Part shown: positions 28,201-36,964 of the stretch, piece by piece
Layout of the letters: each line of letters opens with the position of its first letter
Numbering within the stretch: position 1 is the first letter of the stretch
Source: Devosia enhydra
GTDB lineage: Bacteria > Pseudomonadota > Alphaproteobacteria > Rhizobiales > Devosiaceae
Direction: 5' to 3'
Assembly: GCF_900119845.1 (NCBI RefSeq)
Contig: NZ_FPKU01000001.1
Location: 653,528-717,527 of the forward strand
DNA length: 64,000 bases
Notes under the pieces: model-generated
What the model saw: only the letters and a program-made list of their open reading frames with translations
Told to the model about the DNA's origin: nothing
Databases searched by the model: none
Program-made: the position numbers and the translations under genes

Positions 28201-30045
28201 CTAGTCGAACAACGGAGTGAAGAGAGTGGCGGCGATGCGAACCCATGGGGGATCACGTTCCAAACGCTATTCCACATGTCCAACGACTCGCATCTATTTG
28301 CGACGGCGCAGGCCTTGGAAGCTGAAGGTTGGATTCGCGACGGAGTGGATTGGATTCGCCGTGGCGACCCTCCAAGCGAACGTCGTGTTCCGCTCTACGA
28401 AGCTAAGATGACTCATCTTTTCGATCACCGCTGGGCGACCTATGCCGGCGGATCGGTTGATGACGAGGAGGGGGCCCGGGATTGTACGCCAGCTGAGAAG
28501 CAGAATCCAAACTTCGAGACCACGCCACGTTATTGGGTACCAGAGGAGCATGTGAGGGTTGGTCTGGCCCGGGTTCCTGCGAGCCTCAAACGAGGCTTTC
28601 GGGAGGGTAATGCGGATCGGATCCTCAAGAGCCTTACCGAATGGTTGGTGGGATACTGGGCCGCGAGTGGGGAGAGACTCCAGGAGCCCGAGCTAGCGCG
28701 GATATTGGGTCACCACAGTTGGCGATCAATTTTAGGAAGCTCTGCCGATCGCTTCTCAATGGAAATAAAAACCATTGGGATCGGAAGGGAGATGCAGCGA
28801 GAGACGCCGCTGACTGCCGAAGATATCGAGTTCTTGAGTCACGGTTCGCGTGATCCGCTCGCTCTTGCCGCTGCGCTACTTACTCGCAAGCAGCCACGCT
28901 GGCTCATGGGGTGGCGCAGAAATGCCAGGACTGCGGACGAGAGAACGTGGATACCGAGTGTCCTGCCCAAGGTCGGCGTAGGCGATAGTATCTTTCTATG
29001 GAACACGGTTGTCGCCGATCCGAAGGCAGCCGCTGTATTGTTGGCCAACGCCTCGTCCTTAACAGCGGACTTCGCCGCAAGGCAGAAAGTCGGTGGGACT
29101 AATCTGAGCTTCTACTTCGTTCAGCAGTTTCCAGTCCTTCCGCCCTCGTCGTTCTCATCCCAGGACGTAGACTTTGTAGCTGAACGGGTATTGGAACTCT
29201 CGTATACAAGTCATGCGATGCGTCCTTGGGCAGAGGATCTTGGGTATGATGGACCGGCGTTTGGTTGGCACGAAGATCGCCGCATGGACTTGCGAGCAGA
29301 GCTCGATGCTTTCTATGCGCTTAAATACGGCCTTTCTCGAGACGAACTGAGGTATGTGCTCGATCCAGGCGACGTGAAGGGCAGAGATTATCCCTCAGAG
29401 ACTTTTCGTGTGCTCAAAGCCAATGAAGAACGTCGCTTTAACGAATTTCGTACTCAGCGTCTCGTGCTTGGCGCCTACGATCGGCTGTCTAACGCGCATT
29501 TAGTGGCGAATCCGATCGAGCTTCGAACATCTCGTGCAAAGCTGCTTGTAGATGCCTTATCCGACAACGCCTGGGCTCGAACGGCGCAACCGCAGCCGGG
29601 CGACGTTGGCGCCGTGTTGGCTGCAATTCTTAAGACAATGGACGGTCCTAAGCCGATCCGTGATGTACGTCTCGTTGCCGCTTTGGCCATCGAGCCGCGC
29701 CTACTTACTCCGCTCTTGCCCGCTACCAAAGCGGCCGAGTGGAGTCGCCTGGTAGGGGCAGAGGCCGATCCTCTTGCCAGCAATGTCGCGACATTCGTCG
29801 CAAGGAACAACGCAGCGTGGGGCGCCGCACTTCGAAACCACCGCGGCAACGGACGATTGGTGGAGGATGTCCAGCGTGGAACATGGGCGTCTGGCCCCGG
29901 TTTGGACGCCATCGACACTTCCGGATGGCCTGACGGTCGCGCAGGCTTCGTGTTCGGTGCTCTCGAGAACATCAACCTAGACGCGGCGGTGGATTCGCTG
30001 CCCGCTGACATACAGCAGTGGGTGATCAATGCCGCAGCAGCCTGA
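25227..30045 (+). pseudogene. Eco57I-type N6-adenine DNA methylase (DrmMI-like), frameshifted
   Basis: Reads as one protein of about 1600 residues only if one base is skipped near 25750-25755. The first frame ends SEFLWGLVF and the next frame picks up at AGDRLRLMRDN; a T5 run would keep frame, but the sequence has T6. The methylase core is in the second frame: GSYYTPDGLVQTLL, motif I DPACGSGHFLLGAA (about residue 503) and motif IV VIGNPPWERI (about 771). A target-recognition-like region and a long C-terminal part follow. ATG 25227 is 7 bases after GGAGG and couples to the helicase stop. In DISARM the methylase marks host DNA. As written, the N-terminal 180 codons and the rest are separate; an internal start, slippage, phase variation or sequencing error are all possible. 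Confidence 0.75.
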
Positions 30046-32011
30046 CCTTCTCGACCCGCAGCTTCTGACGGTAAGCCCCACTGAAGGGTTCGAAGGGCCG
30101 CGGCTTTGGGTTCGACGACTTGTCATATGGAAGGAGCCTGGTGGGGAGAAGGTGCGGGACATCGAGCTTCGCCCCGGCCTGAACATCGTCTGGTCACCTG
30201 ATGGAGCAGATGATGCCGCCTCGGTAGGTCAAACAAATGCCGTCGGGCATGGTAGCGGCAAAACGCTTTTCTGCCGGCTTATCCGCTATTGCCTTGGCGA
30301 GGATCGCTTCGCCACCGAGCCTCAGCGTGATCGGATCGGCACTGCATTCCTGAACGGCATCGTGGGTGCCGAGATCATGCTAGACGGAATCTGCTGGGCG
30401 ATCCTTCGCCCACTTGGCGCGCGTCGGCGGCATATGGCTGTACCGGGCGGAAATCTCGACGAGATCGCCGCTGGTGAGGGCGCTTCAACGGGAATGGAGC
30501 CGTTCGTCGAGGCGATCGATCAGCAAATCATCACCACCGCGCTGGCGCAATTGGTTCGCCCGCAAGCGAACGGGCATATTTGGCCGATCGCGCTCGCCTG
30601 GCTCACGCGGGACCAAGAGTGTCGATTTGACGATGTCCTTGACTGGCGGTCGCCGGCCTCGGACTCCGATTCACCGATGCCCGCGAGCGGACAGGAGAAG
30701 GGACCAAGGCTTGAGGCGCTCCGTTCGTTTCTGATGGCGATCACGCCTGAGGAACAGGCCACGCGTGGTGAAGTGAATAGCCTCAGCGAGGAGCGCCGAG
30801 TCCTGGATCAAGAGATTGGCCATCGCCGGTGGGAAATCGAACGCACACAAACACGGCTCGTTATGGGGCTAGGCCTTGAGGGGCAGTCGCTTCCAGAGAT
30901 GCCATTGCTGATCGACCTCATGCGTAGGTCCGCCAGCACGCGCTTGGCGTCGGCAAGTAAGATTCCGACTGGTGGCGATGCTGAGCTCGCCGCAGCACGC
31001 GAGCAACGAGAGGCCGCGAGAAATGAATGGGCGCGCCTCGAAGGCGAACGTATCCGCATCGGGGCGCTAATCCCCGCTGAAGAACGTACATTGGCGATGA
31101 TACGCGGGGAATTGCCGGGGCTTTCCTATTCGAAAGTCGAAGCTGAAAGCCCGATATGCCCGATATGTGAAGTCCCCATCGACCGCGCCCTGGCAGAGGG
31201 CTGCAAGCTCTCGCACAGAATTCCTGATGCCGACGCCTGCCGGCAGCGTTGGAATCAACGACAGGCTGATCACGACTCCCAAGCGAAGCGAGTTGAAGAT
31301 CTGAGGCAAGAGCATACGAAGCTCTTGCCCCAGATTGCTCTGGCCAAGCAGCATTTCGATCGATCCGTTGATAACGTCACGAACATCGAGAAGACCAGGG
31401 ATGCCCGAGAGTCCACTTGGTACACCGCCCGCAGGCTCCAGGACGATGTCGAACGCCTTGCCGAACTCTTCGATGCGCAAGAGGCAGGTATCAAGCGTCT
31501 GCGCGAATTGGGCACAAAACTAGAAACCGAGAGAGAAAGGCTGGGCGCCTTTCGTGACAAACAGGCCAGGGTTTTCGGACGCATGAGCGAGAAGTTCGAC
31601 CCGATCGTCCGACGGTTGGTCGGCCACGATGCAAAGGGCCGGATCACCCTTAGCGGGAACGGGCTTGATCTATCGGTAGACATGGGCGGCGACCGGAGGA
31701 CAGCCGCGATCGACTCTCTCAAGGTTCTGGCTTTCGACCTTGCTGCGATGTGCGTGAGCATCGAAGGCGCGACACGTGTGCCGTCATTCCTGCTTCACGA
31801 CAGCCCACGTGAGGCCGATCTTGGCTTGTCAATTTATGGACGGCTCTTCGATATCGTTCAGGATTTGGAGCGCGTCGGTGGAAAACCACTGTTTCAGTAC
31901 ATCGTAACCACAACCACGGCACCTCCAACTGAGTTCAGGGGACGTCCGTACCTGCAGCTGAAATTGCATGGCGATCCGCCCGCACAGCGCTTGCTCGGGG
32001 TCGACCTATGA
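30029..32011 (+). CDS. SMC/Rad50-like ATPase with zinc hook
   Basis: A 660-residue ATPase. Walker A is GHGSGKT (residues 73-79) in a head opening with a beta-strand part (LVIWKEPGGEKVRDIELRPG). A coiled-coil region spans about 230-540 with a hook CPICEVPIDRALAEGC at about 376-391 that could bind zinc between two molecules. The C-terminal VPSFLLHDSPREADLGLS (about 584-601) takes the Walker B place, with a DS pair where classical SMCs have DE. This HDSPRE form recurs in DUF2326/YydD-like ATPases, as I recall. It overlaps the methylase end by 17 bp and the HNH gene by 4 bp. It is probably a DNA-end or structure sensor that controls the nuclease next to it. Confidence 0.75.
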   Translation: MPQQPDLLDPQLLTVSPTEGFEGPRLWVRRLVIWKEPGGEKVRDIELRPGLNIVWSPDGADDAASVGQTNAVGHGSGKTLFCRLIRYCLGEDRFATEPQRDRIGTAFLNGIVGAEIMLDGICWAILRPLGARRRHMAVPGGNLDEIAAGEGASTGMEPFVEAIDQQIITTALAQLVRPQANGHIWPIALAWLTRDQECRFDDVLDWRSPASDSDSPMPASGQEKGPRLEALRSFLMAITPEEQATRGEVNSLSEERRVLDQEIGHRRWEIERTQTRLVMGLGLEGQSLPEMPLLIDLMRRSASTRLASASKIPTGGDAELAAAREQREAARNEWARLEGERIRIGALIPAEERTLAMIRGELPGLSYSKVEAESPICPICEVPIDRALAEGCKLSHRIPDADACRQRWNQRQADHDSQAKRVEDLRQEHTKLLPQIALAKQHFDRSVDNVTNIEKTRDARESTWYTARRLQDDVERLAELFDAQEAGIKRLRELGTKLETERERLGAFRDKQARVFGRMSEKFDPIVRRLVGHDAKGRITLSGNGLDLSVDMGGDRRTAAIDSLKVLAFDLAAMCVSIEGATRVPSFLLHDSPREADLGLSIYGRLFDIVQDLERVGGKPLFQYIVTTTTAPPTEFRGRPYLQLKLHGDPPAQRLLGVDL

Positions 32012-32784
32012 GCAGCACCGAAGGGCGTCTTCCGGCTTATCCCTTCGGCCTTCTTTCTGAGCTGCGCGATGCCGCGAACGAGCATGGATACCGTATTGGC
32101 CCTGAAGAGGCTGGTGGATGGATCTTTTTCCGGTCGGCCAGTGCGCCAGGGGAGATCGGACTGGCCGCCGCAAACGGCACCGGTCCATTCTTTCTGTCTC
32201 TGATGCTGCCGGGAGTGGCGCGAGCGCTGGACGCCCAACCCGCAGCACCTTGCGCCAAAGGTCACGCAAGTGCCTTCATATTTGCTACGCGTGATGAGTT
32301 GCATGCCGGGGTCCAAGCTGTGTACCGCCTGTCGGTTAGCCTGCCCAACTTTCCCCTTGAGAAATACGAAAACGCTGTCTCGGGGATCGGCGAGACTGAA
32401 GGCGAACGCGCACAAAAATTTAGGATCGGACAAAATATCTTTCGCGATGCCCTGATGGAATACTGGAACGGAACCTGCCCGATGAGTGGAATTTCGAGTC
32501 CTGCGCTGCTGAGGGCCTCGCACATGATCCCATGGTCGGATTGCACGACCGACGCACAGCGCCTCGACGTGCATAACGGACTTCTACTGTCCGCTCTGTG
32601 GGACTCCGCATTCGATGCGGGGCTGGTGGCATTTGATGACGACGGTTTGGTTTTGACTTCTGCTCGTTTGGAGGATGCTGCGCTTCACGCCTTGTCCTTA
32701 GATAAAGCGCCGAGGCTGCAGTTGCGCGATGAGCATCGGCCTTACCTTGCCCATCATCGTAACCACGTTTGGATCCGGAATTGA
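32008..32784 (+). CDS. HNH endonuclease
   Basis: A 258-residue protein with a C-terminal HNH_2-type domain. WNGTCPMSGI (about residues 152-161), RASHMIPWSDC (about 169-179) and RLDVHNGLLLSALWDSAFDAG (about 185-205) supply the two cysteine-free metal positions and the H...H...N/H residues. The N-terminal 120 residues have no family I can name and may bind DNA or the upstream ATPase. It overlaps the SMC-like gene (ATGA) and its stop overlaps a tiny frame (TGATG). It is the clearest nuclease of the seven-gene operon and a likely effector against phage DNA. Confidence 0.8.
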   Translation: MSSTEGRLPAYPFGLLSELRDAANEHGYRIGPEEAGGWIFFRSASAPGEIGLAAANGTGPFFLSLMLPGVARALDAQPAAPCAKGHASAFIFATRDELHAGVQAVYRLSVSLPNFPLEKYENAVSGIGETEGERAQKFRIGQNIFRDALMEYWNGTCPMSGISSPALLRASHMIPWSDCTTDAQRLDVHNGLLLSALWDSAFDAGLVAFDDDGLVLTSARLEDAALHALSLDKAPRLQLRDEHRPYLAHHRNHVWIRN

Positions 32785-32909
32785 TGGTGGCAGGCGCTCC
32801 GAGCCTGCACGAGGGGGTTGGGTTGGACTTCGAAGATCTGCTGACAGCGCTGGAGCCCCCGCTGAACCATGCCGGCACCGCCACGCAGCCTGCTGAGTTC
32901 AAGGAATGA
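32784..32909 (+). CDS. 41-residue mini-protein, translationally coupled on both sides
   Basis: ATG 32784 shares its first base with the HNH stop (TGATG), and its stop overlaps the start of the next gene (ATGA at 32906). The product is 41 residues, acidic in the middle (LDFEDLLTALEPPL), without cysteines or a membrane segment. Exact coupling at both ends fills the 121-bp gap between two operon genes, which argues that it is translated. Function unknown. It could also be only a ribosome bridge that keeps the downstream gene coupled. Confidence 0.45.
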   Translation: MVAGAPSLHEGVGLDFEDLLTALEPPLNHAGTATQPAEFKE

Positions 32910-34231
32910 GCGGGCCTGTGTCGACAGCCGGACTGGGGACGTCGACCAAGCTGATTGCTTTGACCAAGCATACCAAGCACGGCCACGTACCAAGCCCGGT
33001 TTCACCGTATTTTGCGGCGCCCGCGGCGCAGTCGGCCTTGTCTTTCAACTCGATTGCCTTGGCCGCCGCCATCGCGAGGACGGCGACGACTTGGGATGAT
33101 GCACCCGTTGTCCTACTCGACGGATTGCAGCAAAGCGCACTGATTGAACTGGAGACTTTGCTCCAAGATGGATCGGCCTTTGCGCTCGAATCTCATTTCA
33201 AATTCCTCGCGGATACCGCCGGGTCGCAGTTTGCGGCCAAGGTCGGCGCCGGCATTGCCCACCTCTATATGGATGCTCTCGGCTACGCATGGCGAGCAAA
33301 CGCAGCGTGCCTCTCGTCGTCGCTCGATCCTCATGCGGATTTCATTTACGAAGGTGGCAACGCGTCCGGCCATGGTGTTGTGCTCGCCGAGGCGCACGGT
33401 TCGTTCGCCAAGGATGCGAGCGCTGCCAAGATAGCGAATGCGGCGAAGAGAAAGTACGTCAAACAGGTAAAGCCCTTTGTCGCGAAGCCTTCGCCGTTCG
33501 GTAAGGTCATCCACGGCTATTCGATTGCATTCGGCGCGAAGCCCACGGTAGCGGGGAGCTTCCTGGCCGTATCGGAGACGCGGATCTCGAAGCCACGAAA
33601 ACGACCTCCATCGCCAGGTGACCCGCAGAGAGGCGCGATCCCCGAAGGCACGCCGGCGCCGATGGCTCTTGCGACCCATCGCTCGAACTTTCTCTTGATG
33701 GGGGCGCCGGAGGTAACGAATTGGATCGACTGGATCCGCTTGCCAGACTCCCCAGCTCCCGAGCGACATGACGTTCCGTTTCTTCGACTAGGCTATGCCG
33801 GACGAGCCTATTTGGCTGCGCCTCGGTGTTTTTTGCGGCCGGGCGGCTCTCCGTGGTGGATCGAGGATTTCTTCGATCATCCAGAGTGGTGGCGGCTTGC
33901 TCGGCGCGCGCATTTGTCGGTATCGGGTCACCCTGGCTTCGACTTCGGCTGGTTCGCGATCGAGGAGAAAGCTGGAAGCGAATTCTTGAACGCACTCAGC
34001 AATGCGATCCGCAACCGAGCGGTCGGGCTGCCGACAACGATGAGGCTTCCGACCCTCGAACCAACAGGCTTTTCGCTCTCCGCGGAAGATCGCATTGCTC
34101 GGGCCGACGCAGACGAGCCTTACCAGTATGCGCTTTTCCGCGACGGCTTGGCCCTTCTGGGAGAGCCGTTCCGAGGGCGGCCGCGCGATGTGGTTGTCTG
34201 GTCGCCCGATGAAGGGATGGCGCTCGGATGA
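32906..34231 (+). CDS. Uncharacterised protein closing the defence operon
   Basis: A 441-residue cytoplasmic protein with no family I recognise. Around residues 143-165 it has DPHADFIYEGG, then VVLAEAHGSF. This resembles the D...ExK pattern of PD-(D/E)XK-like nucleases, but the lysine position is histidine, so catalysis is uncertain. A basic helical part follows (NAAKRKYVKQVKPFV). A proline-rich linker near 230-250 separates N- and C-terminal halves. The start overlaps the 41-codon frame; the gene is the last before a hairpin and about 800 bases without genes. Position suggests an accessory or effector role in the seven-gene system. Confidence 0.5.
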   Translation: MSGPVSTAGLGTSTKLIALTKHTKHGHVPSPVSPYFAAPAAQSALSFNSIALAAAIARTATTWDDAPVVLLDGLQQSALIELETLLQDGSAFALESHFKFLADTAGSQFAAKVGAGIAHLYMDALGYAWRANAACLSSSLDPHADFIYEGGNASGHGVVLAEAHGSFAKDASAAKIANAAKRKYVKQVKPFVAKPSPFGKVIHGYSIAFGAKPTVAGSFLAVSETRISKPRKRPPSPGDPQRGAIPEGTPAPMALATHRSNFLLMGAPEVTNWIDWIRLPDSPAPERHDVPFLRLGYAGRAYLAAPRCFLRPGGSPWWIEDFFDHPEWWRLARRAHLSVSGHPGFDFGWFAIEEKAGSEFLNALSNAIRNRAVGLPTTMRLPTLEPTGFSLSAEDRIARADADEPYQYALFRDGLALLGEPFRGRPRDVVVWSPDEGMALG

Positions 34232-34340
34232 TGCGCATCGGGTCGCGTCGCATAGCCCACTGTGCTATGAGTTCGTGACGGTACTTTCTTGGTTCTCAGC
34301 GAGACTCGTCTGCGCCGTCGAAAATAGGTCTTGAGAGGCG

Positions 34341-34360
34341 ATAGATATCGATAGATATCG
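34341..34360. repeat. Tandem direct repeat of ATAGATATCG
   Basis: Two perfect head-to-tail copies of the 10-mer ATAGATATCG directly before the hairpin at 34361-34389. It is AT-rich in a high-GC context. It could be a protein-binding site. Confidence 0.5.
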
Positions 34361-34392
34361 AAATCGCACAAAAAAATTTCGTGCGATTTTCC
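34361..34392 (+). terminator. Hairpin after the defence operon, possible terminator
   Basis: AAATCGCAC (34361-34369) and GTGCGATTT (34381-34389) form a perfect 9-bp stem with an 11-base A-rich loop, followed by TTCCCTTT. It lies 130 bp after the last operon gene. The stem is only moderately GC-rich, so termination strength is uncertain. Confidence 0.4.
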
Positions 34393-35059
34393 CTTTAAAA
34401 TCAATACCGTAAGATTTTGACGGTCCGCGGGTCGGCTTTCGGCGTCGAAGGCAAGAAAAAACCAAGCTAGATCAATGGCCTAACTGGGTTTAGAACAATC
34501 GAGTGGGAATGACCGGCATCTAGCCGAAGGCAAAGCTGGATCTGTGAACTTGGGCCGCGGCAGCAGGCGGGTGCCGCGCAACTACCGCACGCTCGATTGT
34601 CGGCCATGAGTACGGCGATCGCCCGGCTGTCGCACGTCGATCACGTCTAGTCCGGCGCCCTGATTCCGACCGTCACCGCTGGAGCGCGCGACAGCGAGCC
34701 GACGACGTGCGCTGGAAGCAGTCGCCCGTGTCGGTGTCGGCTCGCGTGGATGGGATACCTGCCAGCCATCCCAATCCCGCCGCGCCGTCTCCTGCGATGA
34801 TGCTGGCGAAATGGTCGCCCCATCACGACGCGCCGCCTGCTGGCCCATGAGGCAAGCGAAAAGCAGCTTTTGACCGGCGTAGCGGACACAATTTACGCGC
34901 GCCAAGCCAAAGCACTTATTCCAGCTTCGCACACCGGAGTGTCCAGTGAGGCTCGATCTCGTATCGAGCCTGGCCGCTTCTCCAACAACGAGACCGCCGC
35001 CAGCGACACTGCCAACCACGTGCCGAAAACGTAGCCGCTAAAGCATCAGAGGGGAGCAA

Positions 35060-35073
35060 TGGCGGAGAGGAAG
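35060..35073. repeat. attL core (tRNA-Ser 3'-end duplicate)
   Basis: TGGCGGAGAGGAAG, identical to 50519-50532. The neighbouring bases differ (A before and T after here; C before and G after there), which sets the core at exactly 14 bp. No tRNA body is present at this copy. Confidence 0.8.
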
Positions 35074-35102
35074 TCAGCCCTTTTTCTGTTTTTGTCGGCA
35101 GT

Positions 35103-35182
35103 GTTGGCAACAACAGGCCGATTTCTGGGAGTTTTCCCTATCTCCGGTTGCCACTGGTGCCAGTTCAGGCATTGTTGACAAC
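35103..35182. promoter_or_regulatory. Two GTTG-N-CAAC palindromes upstream of the integrase
   Basis: GTTGGCAAC at 35103-35111 and GTTGACAAC at 35174-35182 lie between attL and the integrase start. Their position suits integrase arm sites, an excisionase site or a repressor operator for int. This is a short-motif inference. Confidence 0.35.
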
Positions 35183-35208
35183 CTCTCCCATTAGGAACGG
35201 CGTTAGGG

Positions 35209-36405
35209 ATGGCCAAGGATAAGCTGCGCGATAGTCAGGTGCGGGCCACGTCCAAGCCCGGTCTGCTCGGTGATGGGGACGGTCTATATCTGCGCGTCTC
35301 TGCCGCAGGCCGCAAGAGCTGGGTTTTCATCTTCATCAGGCAAGGCAAGCGGCGCGAGATGGGGCTGGGTCCCTACGGCTCGGGAACGGGGCAGGTGACC
35401 CTTGCATTGGCTCGGGAGAAGGCGACCGAGGCGAGGCGCATCCTGGGCGCCGGTGGCGATCCTTTCGCCGACATGGCTGAGAGGCAGAAGCGCACGGAGA
35501 TCAAGACCTTCGGCCAAGCGGCTGATGCGCTGCTTAAGGCCAAGGGCGACACGTTCCGAAACGCGAAGCACCAGGATCAATGGCGAATGACGCTTTCCGA
35601 TTCCTACTGCGAGCGGCTGCGCAAGATCCCGGTGGCCAACGTGACGACCGAGGACGTTATAGCCGTTCTGCAGCCGCACTGGCTTCTCAAGCACGAAACC
35701 GCCTCGCGGCTGCGCGGGCGGATCGAGAAAGTGCTGGATTTCGCCCGAGCCAAAGGCAGGCGCGACGGTGACAATCCTGCGCGATGGAAGGGCAACGTCG
35801 AGGTGCATCTGCCGAAGCCAGCGCAGCCGATGGCGCGCGGTCATCATGCTGCGATGGCATATGCCGACCTGCCGAGTTTCATGGCCGAGCTGAAGCAACA
35901 GAAGGGCACTGGTGCCAAAGCGCTGGAATTCAGGATCCTGACCGCTGCGCGGACTGGCGAGACGCTTGGGGCAGTGTGGAGCGAATTCGACCTGGCGAAC
36001 GGGCTGTGGGTGATCCCCGCCGGCAGAATGAAGAGCCATCGAGAGCACCGCGTGCCGCTGACCGACGAGGCGCTGGCGGTTCTTGCCTGGGCCGATGAGC
36101 ATAGGCGCGGCGACTACGTCTTTGCGGGCATGAAGGCCGGTCGGCCACTGTCGAATATGTCGCTCGCAAAAGTCCTCAAATCGATGGAGCGGGACGTCAC
36201 CACGCACGGCTTCCGATCATCGTTCCGGGACTGGGCAGCAGAGAAGACGAACTTTCCCAGTGAGATAGCGGAACAAGCACTTGCTCACATTACTGGCACC
36301 TTGACAGAAAGAGCATATCGGCGGGGGGACGCTATCGACAAAAGGCGTAAGCTTCTGACCGCTTGGGCAAAGTATGTGTCAAGACCAAACACTGTTGAAA
36401 AGTGA
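35209..36405 (+). CDS. int: Tyrosine recombinase, P4-type prophage integrase
   Basis: A 398-residue integrase that would recombine the island at tRNA-Ser(GCT). The N-terminal DUF4102-type arm-binding part includes DGDGLYLRVSAAGRKSW and REMGLGPYG (about residues 23-63). The catalytic domain shows AARTGE (Arg, about 247), THGFRSSFRDWA (His-x-x-Arg, about 331-342) and the tyrosine in RAYRRGD (about 367). Length is normal and all catalytic residues are present, so it looks active. It points away from attL into the island, as is usual. Confidence 0.9.
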   Translation: MAKDKLRDSQVRATSKPGLLGDGDGLYLRVSAAGRKSWVFIFIRQGKRREMGLGPYGSGTGQVTLALAREKATEARRILGAGGDPFADMAERQKRTEIKTFGQAADALLKAKGDTFRNAKHQDQWRMTLSDSYCERLRKIPVANVTTEDVIAVLQPHWLLKHETASRLRGRIEKVLDFARAKGRRDGDNPARWKGNVEVHLPKPAQPMARGHHAAMAYADLPSFMAELKQQKGTGAKALEFRILTAARTGETLGAVWSEFDLANGLWVIPAGRMKSHREHRVPLTDEALAVLAWADEHRRGDYVFAGMKAGRPLSNMSLAKVLKSMERDVTTHGFRSSFRDWAAEKTNFPSEIAEQALAHITGTLTERAYRRGDAIDKRRKLLTAWAKYVSRPNTVEK

Positions 36406-36530
36406 AAGCGGACTCCGAGGCGTACTCGCAGCCTCCAAGTGTTCTTTTTTAGTTCCTTTCACTTTGCCCGGTTGCGCATCGTTATCTTTATTGCAAGTGC
36501 TGGAAACAGGCACGAGCAAGGACAGCGCAA

Positions 36531-36755
36531 ATGGACGCATTCCCCACCCTCATTTCGATGAACGAAGTCTGCCGCGTCACGACGTTGAGCAGGACGGCCA
36601 TCAATAATTTCCGCCGCGCAGGCCAGTTTCCTGAGCCGGTCCCGCTCGGCGAAAAAAGGTTCGCATTTCTCGCGGCCGATGTTGCCCGGTGGATCGAGGC
36701 CCGCGCGAAACAGCGCGGCAAGAGCAAGCCGGCCGATCGCGAGCAGGCCGCATGA
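36531..36755 (+). CDS. AlpA-family phage regulator
   Basis: A 74-residue helix-turn-helix protein: ISMNEVCRVTTLSRTAINNF is the DNA-binding part, and FLAADVARWIEAR is the wing and closing helix typical of AlpA. AlpA proteins activate integrase/excisionase expression in prophages and islands. It lies 126 bp after int and overlaps the next gene (ATGA at 36752). A basic tail (AKQRGKSKP) follows the fold. Confidence 0.8.
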   Translation: MDAFPTLISMNEVCRVTTLSRTAINNFRRAGQFPEPVPLGEKRFAFLAADVARWIEARAKQRGKSKPADREQAA

Positions 36756-36964
36756 AGCGGCGCCAGCGGCAATTCGATGCCGAGAGAATGACAGTCGGCA
36801 CTCGCCCGATTGGCTCCATCAAGCTTGATCCTGGGCGAGGCTTTCTCTGCTCTGACGGCGATGGGGTCTTTCTGGGCGTACGGATGACGCTGACCGACGC
36901 TCGATCGGCCCTGCTCGAGCACGACCGAGCCCGACAGGTGGCTCTGCGCGAGATCCACGGATGA
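36752..36964 (+). CDS. Small phage-island protein, unknown
   Basis: A 70-residue protein starting MKRRQRQFDAERM and containing IGSIKLDPGRGFLCSDGDGVFLGVRMT, probably a small beta-rich fold. The start overlaps the AlpA stop and its own stop overlaps the next start (ATGA, 36961). The position and coupling make it real. I do not recognise the family. Confidence 0.55.
   Translation: MKRRQRQFDAERMTVGTRPIGSIKLDPGRGFLCSDGDGVFLGVRMTLTDARSALLEHDRARQVALREIHG

Larger units (their letters stand above)
34232..35059. other. Gene-poor stretch between defence island and att site
   Basis: About 830 bases with no convincing gene. The longest frame (minus, 34582-35019) has low-complexity, arginine/serine-rich coding typical of GC-rich shadow frames. 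The first 250 bases are AT-rich and hold direct repeats and a hairpin (listed separately). The rest returns to high GC. It is the right-hand edge of the conjugative/defence element. Confidence 0.5.

Noticed and set aside
17294-30045. Calling the operon a canonical DISARM system
   Set aside because: drmA and drmB are fused, no drmC lies inside the operon, and the SMC-like, HNH and unknown genes are extra. I keep the wording DISARM/Druantia-like.
34582-35019. A 145-codon minus-strand frame near the att site
   Set aside because: Serine/arginine-rich with no motif, no good start site and no neighbour in the same unit.
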